Part shown: positions 33,062-40,477 of the stretch, piece after piece | Numbering within the stretch: the first letter of the stretch is position 1 | Layout of the letters: each line of letters starts with the position of its first letter | Source of the DNA: an uncultured Eggerthellaceae bacterium | Lineage (GTDB): Bacteria > Actinomycetota > Coriobacteriia > Coriobacteriales > Eggerthellaceae | DNA: 40,477 nt | NCBI GenBank assembly: GCA_934670115.1 | Contig: CAKUOV010000020.1 | Location: forward strand, 1 to 40,477 | Direction: 5' to 3' | The notes under the pieces: model-generated | Told to the model about the DNA's origin: nothing | Seen by the model: the letters and a program-made list of their open reading frames with translations, nothing else | Databases searched by the model: none | Program-made: the position numbers and the translations under genes

Positions 33062-34381
33062 ATGAAGAAAGTTTATTTGGTGGGAATCGGCATGGGAAAC
33101 CCCGACACGCTCACCTTGGGAGCACAGCGCGCCGTGGAAGAAAGCCAGCTGGTTATTGGTGCGCGTCGTTTGGTTGACGCCTTCCCCCAGTTCGAAGGCG
33201 AGCGCTTGATCATGATCAAGTCAAGCGACATCGCGCAAGCAATCCACGAAAGCACTGCCGCCACTATCAGCGTGCTGCTTTCGGGCGATCAAGGTTTCTA
33301 CAGCGGCGCGGCGGGCCTGTACGACCTGCTTGCCGATTGCAATGTTGAAGCACTGCCGGGCATATCTTCTCCCGTTTATTTCTGCGCGAAGCTGAAAAAG
33401 CCCTGGCAGAACGCTCATTTAGTATCTGCCCACGGACGCAGCTGCAACGTGGTGGGCGCCGTGCAAAGCCACGCCGTTACGTTTGCGCTTACGGGCGGCA
33501 ACGCGAAAGTGCATGAGATTTGCCAAGAGCTCTGCGAACGCGGGCTGGGTCACGTGCGCGTTTATGCGGGCGAGCGTTTAAGCTACCCCGATGAGCGCAT
33601 TGTTAGCGGCACCGCCAGCGAGCTGGCGCAACAGGAGTTCTTGGATCTGGCGGTCATGCTGGTGGAAAACGACGCTCCTCTGCACCGTCGCTACAACGCG
33701 CCAAGTTTTGCCGACGGCGATTTCCAGCGCGGCGACGCCCCCATGACAAAAGAAGAAGTGCGCGAGCTTTCCGTATGCAAACTGCACCTGGAGCCGCAGC
33801 ATACCGTGTGGGATGTGGGTGCCGGCACGGGTTCTGTGTCCCTTGAAATGGCGTTCGCTGTAACGGAAGGCCAGGTCATTGCAATAGAACGCAACGAACC
33901 CGCACTGGAACTCATGGCGCAGAACAAGGAACGCATGGGTGCGTGCAACTTGCGCATTGTGGCTGGCAAGGCCCCCGAAGCGCTGGAGCCGCTGCCTGCC
34001 CCCGATCGCGTGTTCATTGGCGGTTCGGGCGGAAATTTAACGCGCATCATACAAGTGGCGCTCGAGAAAAACCCGCAAGTTCGCTTCGTGGTAACCGCCA
34101 TTACGCTGGAAACCATCGGAGCTGCACTGCAAAGTTTCAAAGAGCTCGGACTCACGAACGTGGAGATCGTGCAAGCGAATATCTCGCGCGACCGCAAAGC
34201 GGGTCCATATCACCTGATGACGGCTGAAAATCCCGTGTATATCATGAGTGCGGAAGGCAGCTGCGCCGCCAGTGTTGCCGCCGGTGCTGAGGCAGATACC
34301 GCCGCTGCGTCCGTCGCCGATGCCGCTGATGCCGCCAGCACTCGCGCCACAGCAAGCGAAGGGGCGAGCGCCGCATGTTAG
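33062..34381 (+). CDS. CbiE-CbiT fusion: precorrin-6B/7 methyltransferase and decarboxylase
   Basis: This 439-residue protein combines CbiE (about 1-205; VYLVGIGMGNPDTLTLG, LLSGDQGFYSGAAGL, SAHGRS) with CbiT (about 220-400; VWDVGAGTGSVSLEMA, VIAIERNEPALELM, FIGGSGGNL). It methylates C5 and C15 and decarboxylates the acetate side chain at C12. The last ~35 residues are an Ala/Ser/Asp-rich tail not needed for the fold. The stop overlaps the cbiA start by seven bases. Confidence 0.94.
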   Translation: MKKVYLVGIGMGNPDTLTLGAQRAVEESQLVIGARRLVDAFPQFEGERLIMIKSSDIAQAIHESTAATISVLLSGDQGFYSGAAGLYDLLADCNVEALPGISSPVYFCAKLKKPWQNAHLVSAHGRSCNVVGAVQSHAVTFALTGGNAKVHEICQELCERGLGHVRVYAGERLSYPDERIVSGTASELAQQEFLDLAVMLVENDAPLHRRYNAPSFADGDFQRGDAPMTKEEVRELSVCKLHLEPQHTVWDVGAGTGSVSLEMAFAVTEGQVIAIERNEPALELMAQNKERMGACNLRIVAGKAPEALEPLPAPDRVFIGGSGGNLTRIIQVALEKNPQVRFVVTAITLETIGAALQSFKELGLTNVEIVQANISRDRKAGPYHLMTAENPVYIMSAEGSCAASVAAGAEADTAAASVADAADAASTRATASEGASAAC

Positions 34382-35976
34382 CACAGCTTCCTCGCGTTTT
34401 ATTCGCCGCCGCATCCAGCGGCTCGGGAAAAACAACCGTGACGAGCGGCATCTTACGCTGCCTTGATCGGCGCCGCGCAAACGTGCACGCGTACAAATGC
34501 GGCCCCGACTACATTGACCCCATGTTCCACCGTTCGGTGCTGAACACGCCGTGCCGCAACCTGGATTTGTACTTCTCCACAGAAGACCAGGTACGCACGC
34601 TGCTGGCTGAAAGCGCACTTGCGGGTAACCACTCAGACGCCCATGCAGATGGCACAGGCAAAAGCACTGGTAGAAGCGCCGTTTGCGCAGAAGTTGCCAA
34701 CCCAGAAGCCACCGCTTCACAAGGCGCGACGGCCGTGCACGAAGAGGCCGCCTCGCACAACGCGGCGGCTGCGCAGCGCATTGCCGTTCTAGAAGGCGTC
34801 ATGGGCTACTACGATGGCCTGGGCGGCACCACGGTAACGGCAAGCGCTTACCACGTTGCGCAGACCACGAACACGCCGGTGATCCTTATCGCCGATGGTC
34901 GGGGCGCATCGCTTACGCTGGTTGCATCGCTGAAAGGCATTATCGAATACCGCCAGCCCAACAGCGTGGCGGGCGTTATCATCAACCGCTGCACGAAAGG
35001 CTTGGCAGCGCTTTTGGCGCCCGCTATTGAAAAAGAATGCGGCATTCCCGTGTTGGGATACGTGCCGAACAAGCCCGAATTCGCGCTAGAGAGCCGCCAC
35101 CTGGGCTTGGTTACCGCAAACGAAGTGGATGACCTGCAAAAACGCATTGATGCTGTGGCGGACACGTTAGAAGAAACCATCGACATTGATGCGCTGCTTA
35201 CCGTGGCGCAGCAGGCACCGGCGCTAGAATATGAACCCTCGCTCGTGACGGCCGCAACTGCAGATAAACCGATTATCGCTGTGGCGCAAGACGAGGCCTT
35301 CTGCTTCTATTACGAAGAAAGCCTGGAACTGCTGCGTAAACTTGGCGCCGAACTGGCGTTTTTCTCGCCGCTGGCGGGAGATACCCTACCCATTGGCACA
35401 TGCGGCGTTTACCTGGGTGGCGGCTACCCCGAGCTGCATGCCGCTGCCTTGGCGGAAAATGAAGCACTGGCACGCCAGCTACGCGAACGTCACACGGCGG
35501 GCATGCCGCTGTTTGCGGAATGCGGCGGCTTTATGTACTTGCAAGAAAACCTGACCGATATCGAGGGGCACACTTGCCCCATGGCAGGCGTTATCCCTGG
35601 TGAAGTGCATTACACGGGCAAGCTTTCCCGCTTTGGCTACATTGAACTCACCGCTTCCGAACGCGGCATGGGGCTTGATGCGGGCGACACATTGCGCGCG
35701 CACGAGTTCCATTACTTCGACAGCTCGCATAACGGGCAAGCGTGCCATGCCGCGAAATACACGGGCAAGCAGTGGGATTGCTGTGTGTTGGAAGACCGTC
35801 TTTTTGCGGGATTTCCCCACTTCTACCTGCCGAATTGCCAAAAACTCGCACGCGGTTTCGTGGAAGCGGCAGCCGCTTACAAAAACGAGACGGGCGGCGC
35901 GGAAGAAGCGCCACGCCCCGAGCAAAACGCCGCAAACGAGCCATCAAGCAGCACGGAAGCGCAGGGTGTCCAATGA
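34375..35976 (+). CDS. Cobyrinate a,c-diamide synthase
   Basis: CbiA amidates the a and c side chains using ATP and glutamine. The P-loop SSGSGKTT and YKCGPDYIDPMFH lie at the N-terminus, and GVMGYYDGLGG follows. The C-terminal class I glutaminase domain has its nucleophile in FAECGGFMYL (Cys 383) and the late HEFHYF. A ~50-residue Ala/Thr/Glu-rich insertion (about 85-138) separates the first two blocks. A second low-complexity stretch forms the C-terminal ~28 residues. The stop overlaps the cbiB start as ATGA. Confidence 0.94.
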   Translation: MLAQLPRVLFAAASSGSGKTTVTSGILRCLDRRRANVHAYKCGPDYIDPMFHRSVLNTPCRNLDLYFSTEDQVRTLLAESALAGNHSDAHADGTGKSTGRSAVCAEVANPEATASQGATAVHEEAASHNAAAAQRIAVLEGVMGYYDGLGGTTVTASAYHVAQTTNTPVILIADGRGASLTLVASLKGIIEYRQPNSVAGVIINRCTKGLAALLAPAIEKECGIPVLGYVPNKPEFALESRHLGLVTANEVDDLQKRIDAVADTLEETIDIDALLTVAQQAPALEYEPSLVTAATADKPIIAVAQDEAFCFYYEESLELLRKLGAELAFFSPLAGDTLPIGTCGVYLGGGYPELHAAALAENEALARQLRERHTAGMPLFAECGGFMYLQENLTDIEGHTCPMAGVIPGEVHYTGKLSRFGYIELTASERGMGLDAGDTLRAHEFHYFDSSHNGQACHAAKYTGKQWDCCVLEDRLFAGFPHFYLPNCQKLARGFVEAAAAYKNETGGAEEAPRPEQNAANEPSSSTEAQGVQ

Positions 35977-36953
35977 GCGTTGCCTTCTGCGTAAGCGTAG
36001 CGCTTGTTGTGGGCTACGTTGCCGATTTGCTGTTCGGCGAGCATTTCGCCGCCATCTGCCCCGCTATCCTGCTGGGCAAGCTCATTGCGAAACTTGAGCC
36101 GCCGTTGCGTGCACGCGCCGAAAACGACCCTGCGAAGCTGCGCCGCGCTGGACGCATCCTGGTTGCTGCCGTGTGCGCTACCGCGTTTGTGCCCACGCTG
36201 GCAATTTCCGTGGTGGCATGGCTCATTCACCCGGCAGTTTTCCTGGTACTACAGGCATTTTGGTTCTACCAGATTATGGCTACGCGCTGCCTGGCCGATG
36301 CCAGCCTGCCCGTCTACCAGGCACTTCAGAATGACGATCTGGAAAAAGCGCGTCGCGAAGTAGGTATGATCGTGGGACGCGACACCACCGAGCTCACGGC
36401 CGAAGGTTGCACGAAAGCTGCCGTGGAAACCATTGCGGAAAACACGAGCGACGGCTCCATTGCCCCGCTGATTTATTTCGCGTTGGGCGCAGCACCGCTG
36501 GCGATGCTTTACAAAGCCATCAACACCATGGACAGCATGCTTGGATACAAAAACGAGAAGTACCTTGATTTCGGGCGCGCCGCAGCGTTGCTTGATGACG
36601 TGGCGAATTTCATTCCCGCGCGCATCACCGGCTTGCTGCTGTGCGCTGCAGCCATCTTCGTGCCTGGCTGCAGCCCCGCACGCGCCGCTCGCATCTGGGC
36701 ACGCGATCGCAAGAAAAGCACGTCCCCGAATTCGGGTCAGTGCGAAAGCGCGGTTGCGGGTGCGCTGGGTGTGGCACTGCTGGGCGACGCGGTGTACTTC
36801 GGCAAGGTCGCCCACAAGGAGAGCGTGGGCGATGCAACCCGTGCCATTGTGCCAGCCGATATTGCGACCAGCCATAAGCTGATGTTCGCAGCGGCAAGCA
36901 TTGCGTGCGCATTAGCGCTGGTCATTCGCTTGCTTGTTTCTGGAATTGCCTAG
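35973..36953 (+). CDS. Adenosylcobinamide-phosphate synthase
   Basis: This 326-residue inner-membrane protein (CbiB) attaches aminopropanol phosphate (or aminopropanol) to adenosylcobyric acid. It has several hydrophobic helices and the family blocks GYVADLLFGE (usually DxxxGDP), IVGRDTTELTAEGCTKAAVE, AENTSDGSIAPLIYFALGG-like and KAINTMDSMLGYKN. The ATG overlaps the cbiA stop. The final residues continue into the leader of the next gene. Confidence 0.92.
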   Translation: MSVAFCVSVALVVGYVADLLFGEHFAAICPAILLGKLIAKLEPPLRARAENDPAKLRRAGRILVAAVCATAFVPTLAISVVAWLIHPAVFLVLQAFWFYQIMATRCLADASLPVYQALQNDDLEKARREVGMIVGRDTTELTAEGCTKAAVETIAENTSDGSIAPLIYFALGAAPLAMLYKAINTMDSMLGYKNEKYLDFGRAAALLDDVANFIPARITGLLLCAAAIFVPGCSPARAARIWARDRKKSTSPNSGQCESAVAGALGVALLGDAVYFGKVAHKESVGDATRAIVPADIATSHKLMFAAASIACALALVIRLLVSGIA

Positions 36954-37017
36954 CGCCAAGCTCGCAGGGATTGAGCAGAAGCGCTTGAGAGCGTATTTGA
37001 AGGAAGGGGTTTTCCAC

Positions 37018-38106
37018 ATGCTTGAACACGGAGGCGACATCAAGGGCTTCCAGGAGGAATACGGCACGCGTCCGCTTGATTTTTCGGCGAACATCGCGCC
37101 GTTGGGCGTACCCGCCGAAGTGCGCGAAGCAGTTTGCGCTGCACTGGATGACGTTGCCAACTACCCCGACCCGCTTTGCCGCGACCTGGTACGCGCGCTG
37201 GCTGCGCACGATAACGTAGACGAGCGTTGCATTCTTTGCGGGAATGGCAGCTCGGATTTGCTCTTTCGCCTGGTAGCAGCGGTAAAGCTGCATCGCGCAC
37301 TGGTTTGTGCGCCCACGTTTGCGGAATACGAGCAAGCACTGGCAACCATGAATGCCGCGCTGGATTTCTATCCGCTTTCCGAACAATACGACTTCGCGGT
37401 GCGCGATGACTTCGCCAACTTCATCACCCCCGAAACCGACTTGGCGGTGATTTGCCAGCCGAACAATCCCTCGGGCGCAACCGTTTCGCATGAGCTGATG
37501 GAGCGCATCCTGGAAAAGTGCACGCAATGCAACACCACGCTTCTGGTGGATGAGTGCTTCGTGGGCTTCTTGGACGACCCGCAGGAAATCAGCGTGGTTC
37601 CCTGGCTTGAGCACTACCCGAATCTGGTGGTGCTGAAAGCGTTCACGAAGCTCTACGGCATACCGGGCATTCGCCTGGGCTACGCGCTGACCAGCAACAA
37701 CGCGCTCATCGAAGCAATGCGTGCAGCAGGTCAGCCTTGGAGTGTGTCGAATTTGGCACAGGCGGCGGGCATTGCGGCGCTGGGCTGCACCGAATACGTA
37801 GAGCAGGTGCGCGCCATCACACGCGAAGAGCGAGCGTTTCTGAAAGCGGCGCTGAAAGAGCGCGGCATTGCCAGCTGGGGCACCGCGAACTTCCTGCTAT
37901 TCCACGTGGCAGAGCAGCCCGACGCGCCCACGTTCGTGCAGCAAATGCGCAAACAAGGCGTGCTGGTACGCGATTGTGCGAACTATCACAACCTGGACCA
38001 GGGATGGTATCGCATTGCCGTGCGCTCGCATGAGGAAAACGTACGGTTGCTGCAAGCTATCGATGCCGTGCTTGAACAGCGGAAACAGCGGAACCACGAG
38101 TGTTAG
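37018..38106 (+). CDS. CobD-like threonine-phosphate decarboxylase
   Basis: This 362-residue PLP enzyme of aminotransferase fold makes (R)-1-amino-2-propanol phosphate, the linker used by CbiB. It starts LEHGGDIKGFQEEYG and has LDFSANIAPLGVP, YPDPLCRDL, CQPNNPSGATVS and the PLP-lysine region VLKAFTKLYGIPGIRLGYAL. Histidinol-phosphate aminotransferase is the close alternative; the HGGD start and operon context favour CobD. ATG 37018 has AAGGAAGGGG upstream and is better than the in-frame 36934, which would overlap cbiB. Confidence 0.88.
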   Translation: MLEHGGDIKGFQEEYGTRPLDFSANIAPLGVPAEVREAVCAALDDVANYPDPLCRDLVRALAAHDNVDERCILCGNGSSDLLFRLVAAVKLHRALVCAPTFAEYEQALATMNAALDFYPLSEQYDFAVRDDFANFITPETDLAVICQPNNPSGATVSHELMERILEKCTQCNTTLLVDECFVGFLDDPQEISVVPWLEHYPNLVVLKAFTKLYGIPGIRLGYALTSNNALIEAMRAAGQPWSVSNLAQAAGIAALGCTEYVEQVRAITREERAFLKAALKERGIASWGTANFLLFHVAEQPDAPTFVQQMRKQGVLVRDCANYHNLDQGWYRIAVRSHEENVRLLQAIDAVLEQRKQRNHEC

Positions 38107-38173
38107 CAGGGCGGCAAGCAAGCAACGCTTTCGTAAGCAATAACGAGCGCACGATGATGCCCGCAAGCTCAAC

Positions 38174-38199
38174 AGAGAAGCTGCCGCTACAGCTTCTCT
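38174..38199 (+). other. Hairpin between the decarboxylase gene and cbiP
   Basis: The stem AGAGAAGCT / AGCTTCTCT with an eight-base loop lies in a 169-base spacer. There is no T-run, so it is more likely a processing or stability element than a terminator. Confidence 0.5.
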
Positions 38200-38275
38200 A
38201 AACTGAGAAATTAGAACCAGGAACGCGAAACAGCGTTACCATAAAGGGAAACGCATGAAAGGGAAAGGAAATCGC

Positions 38276-39796
38276 ATGACAGCAAAAGCCATTATGGTGC
38301 TGGGCACCACTTCCGACGCCGGCAAAAGCTTTGTCGCTGCGGCGCTGTGCCGCATTTTTGCGCAAGACGGCTACAAAGTCGCACCCTTCAAAAGCCAAAA
38401 CATGGCTCTGAACAGCTACATTACCGCCGAAGGGCTGGAGATGGGCCGCGCGCAAGTCATGCAGGCCGAAGCAGCGGGCATTGAGCCTTCGGTGCTTATG
38501 AACCCCGTGCTGCTTAAACCCACGGGCGATACCGGCAGCCAGGTCATTGTGCTGGGCGAAGTGCGCGGCGACATGCCCGCGCGCGATTACTACGCATTCA
38601 AAGACCAGCTGCGCCCCACCATCAAGCAGGCATACGATACGCTGGCAGAGCAAAACGACATCATTGTGCTGGAAGGCGCCGGCAGCCCCGCTGAAATCAA
38701 CCTGAAGCAAAACGACTTCGTGAACTGCGGCATGGCCGCCATGGCAGGCGCTCCTATCATCTTGGTGGGCGACATCGACCGCGGCGGCGTGTTCGCCAGC
38801 CTGTACGGAACCATCAAGCTGCTGGAGCCTGAAGAGCAGGCCATGGTGAAAGGCACCGTGATCAATCGCTTCCGCGGTGACGTATCGCTGCTGGAAAACG
38901 GCCTGGATATGCTGGAAAACCTGACCGACACCCCCGTGGTAGGCGTCATTCCCTACATGCACGTGGACATCGATGACGAAGACTCGCTTTCCGGCCGCCT
39001 GAGCGCCACCGCGCCCACTGCCGGCATGGTTGACGTTGCCGTTATTGGGCTTCCGCACATCTCGAACTTCACCGACTTCAATCCGCTGGGACGCTTCCCC
39101 GGTGTTGCCGTGCGCTACGTTTACAAGCCCGAGCAGCTTGGCGCGCCGGACTTTTTAGTGGTGCCCGGCTCGAAAAATACTATGGGCGACTTGGCCTGGG
39201 TGCGCAAAGTTGGTCTGGACCAGGCAATTCGCGCATATGCCGCAACGGGACGCCCCGTGTTGGGCGTGTGCGGCGGCTATCAGATCCTGGGACGCTCCAT
39301 TGCCGATCCCGATAACACGGAAGGCGGCGGCACGGCAGAAGGCCTGGGACTGCTTCCCGTGCATACCGTATTCCAAGGCGCAAAGACGCGCACGCGCGTG
39401 AAAGCTACCACGGGCACGTTCGGCGGCGTTTTAACTCCGCTATCAGGTACAACGCTTGACGGTTACGAGATTCACATGGGAGTTTCCACCATCGAAGAAG
39501 GCAGCGGCGCTGTACCCTTCGCCACGCTGGAATACGAAGACGGCCGCCCCGGCGCGCAGGACGGTTGCGTATGTGGCAACGTTATGGGCACGTACTGCCA
39601 CGGCCTGATGGAGGAAGGCAGCTTCCCGTTTGAACTGGCGCGCATGCTGTGCGAAGCGCGCGGGCTTACCACGAACGGCTTCCCCACCGAAAGCTTCCGC
39701 GCTTACAAGAATCGCCAATACGACCAGCTGGCGCAAACCGTGCGCGAATCGCTGGATATGGACACTATTTATCGCATTGTTAAGGAGGGGCTATGA
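38276..39796 (+). CDS. Cobyric acid synthase
   Basis: CbiP/CobQ amidates the b, d, e and g side chains. The protein is 506 residues. The dethiobiotin-synthetase-like domain begins AKAIMVLGTTSDAGKS and contains FKSQNMALNSYIT and EGAGSPAEINL. The glutaminase domain has VLGVCGGYQILG (Cys 332), and YCHGLMEEG near the end. Two starts, 38255 and 38276, both have good ribosome sites; 38276 gives the usual N-terminus. The stop overlaps the cbiC start as ATGA. Confidence 0.94.
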   Translation: MTAKAIMVLGTTSDAGKSFVAAALCRIFAQDGYKVAPFKSQNMALNSYITAEGLEMGRAQVMQAEAAGIEPSVLMNPVLLKPTGDTGSQVIVLGEVRGDMPARDYYAFKDQLRPTIKQAYDTLAEQNDIIVLEGAGSPAEINLKQNDFVNCGMAAMAGAPIILVGDIDRGGVFASLYGTIKLLEPEEQAMVKGTVINRFRGDVSLLENGLDMLENLTDTPVVGVIPYMHVDIDDEDSLSGRLSATAPTAGMVDVAVIGLPHISNFTDFNPLGRFPGVAVRYVYKPEQLGAPDFLVVPGSKNTMGDLAWVRKVGLDQAIRAYAATGRPVLGVCGGYQILGRSIADPDNTEGGGTAEGLGLLPVHTVFQGAKTRTRVKATTGTFGGVLTPLSGTTLDGYEIHMGVSTIEEGSGAVPFATLEYEDGRPGAQDGCVCGNVMGTYCHGLMEEGSFPFELARMLCEARGLTTNGFPTESFRAYKNRQYDQLAQTVRESLDMDTIYRIVKEGL

Positions 39797-40452
39797 GCAA
39801 CCCATTAGACGAGATTCAGTTTGTAAAGCCGGCCGATATTGAGACGCGCAGTTTTGAGATTATTACCTCTGAGCTGGGAAATCGCGTTCTTGATCCGGAA
39901 AACGAGCTGGTTATCAAACGCTGCATTCACACCAGCGCCGACTTCGATTACGCCGACAACCTGTGCTTTTCCGAGCATGCCGTGTCGCGCACCGTTGAAG
40001 CGCTGAAGTCGGGCGTGAGCATTGTGACGGACACGAACATGGCGAAAGCCGGCATCAACAAACGCGTGCTGGGGCGTTTCGGTGGCGAAGTACTGAACTT
40101 CATGGCTGACCCCGATGTTGCCGCCGAGGCGAAAGAGCGCGGCATCACGCGCTCCGCCGTGTGCATGGAGCGCGGCGCGGCGCTGGGAAAACCCCTGATC
40201 TACGCCGTGGGCAATGCACCGACCGCCCTTATCCGCCTGTACGAGATGCTTGAAGAAGGCTCCATGGTCACTCCGGCGCTCATCGTAGGCGTGCCCGTTG
40301 GCTTCGTGAACGTGGTGGAGTCCAAAGAGCTCATTTTGAGCCGCACCGACGTCCCCTACATTGTGGCGCGCGGACGCAAAGGCGGCTCCAACATTGCCGC
40401 ATGCATCTGCAACGCGTTGCTCTACCTTGCTTCCAACAACGAGCGCTCGTAA
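39793..40452 (+). CDS. Cobalt-precorrin-8 methylmutase
   Basis: CbiC moves the C11 methyl group to C12, giving cobyrinic acid. This 219-residue cytosolic enzyme shows the family stretches KRCIHTSADFDYADNL (with the catalytic His), VTDTNMAKAGINKRVL, YAVGNAPTALIRL and VGVPVGFVNVVESKE. AAGGAGGGG precedes the ATG. The gene ends six bases before the palindromic repeat at the window edge. Confidence 0.95.
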   Translation: MSNPLDEIQFVKPADIETRSFEIITSELGNRVLDPENELVIKRCIHTSADFDYADNLCFSEHAVSRTVEALKSGVSIVTDTNMAKAGINKRVLGRFGGEVLNFMADPDVAAEAKERGITRSAVCMERGAALGKPLIYAVGNAPTALIRLYEMLEEGSMVTPALIVGVPVGFVNVVESKELILSRTDVPYIVARGRKGGSNIAACICNALLYLASNNERS

Positions 40453-40458
40453 CGCCGT

Positions 40459-40477
40459 TTGTTGTCAAATTACCCCA
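40459..40477. repeat. Short palindromic repeat, copy D, cut by the window edge
   Basis: TTGTTGTCAAATTACCCCA is identical to the left arm and core of copy A. The right arm lies outside the window. It follows the cbiC stop directly. Confidence 0.75.

Overview
The window looks like a chromosomal segment of an anaerobic, fairly GC-rich actinobacterium of the class Coriobacteriia, probably Eggerthellaceae. This is inference from gene content. The pointers are a Tat-exported DMSO-reductase-type molybdoenzyme operon beside a LuxR regulator fused to a polytopic membrane domain, a complete-looking anaerobic corrin-ring pathway, and no oxygen-dependent cobalamin genes. No rRNA, tRNA or CRISPR array was seen.

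Layout. Positions 1-752 hold no convincing gene but are packed with palindromic repeats. A membrane diguanylate-cyclase-like protein (minus) diverges from a phosphohexomutase (plus). The mutase meets a minus-strand group tail to tail: zinc-ribbon protein, GtrA-like membrane protein, YgiQ-type radical SAM protein and beta-carbonic anhydrase. After a second repeat-bearing gap comes an AT-rich brnT-brnA toxin-antitoxin pair with a candidate operator over its promoter. Next are dmsA-dmsB-dmsC and a TorD/DmsD chaperone (minus). Divergent from dmsA is a compact plus-strand operon of a radical SAM enzyme, a second DmsC-like anchor without its own catalytic subunits, and the LuxR regulator. A perfect 19-bp palindrome lies in the shared control region. 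An MTA/SAH-deaminase-type amidohydrolase and an Mrp/ApbC iron-sulfur carrier follow.

Positions 21770-22883 form a second repeat island: tandem repeats, a terminator, several large palindromes and a decayed IS30-like transposase end. A short minus-strand gene then diverges from a cobalamin riboswitch. The riboswitch leads a plus-strand cluster of a small lipoprotein, a BtuF-C-D-like importer, cbiD, cbiF, cbiG-cbiH fusion, cbiJ, cbiE-cbiT fusion, cbiA, cbiB, a CobD-like decarboxylase, cbiP and cbiC. Many junctions are ATGA-type or zero-gap, so the cluster probably works as one B12-repressed unit for corrinoid uptake and ring synthesis. cbiL, a cobaltochelatase and the lower-ligand genes are not in the window.

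Most notable beyond the genes are: (i) several families of intergenic palindromes whose ends share a TTGTTG..AAA-like start, including one short motif found at four places; (ii) the radical SAM/orphan DmsC/LuxR operon; (iii) Ala/Gly/Ser/Thr-rich low-complexity insertions in many unrelated enzymes.
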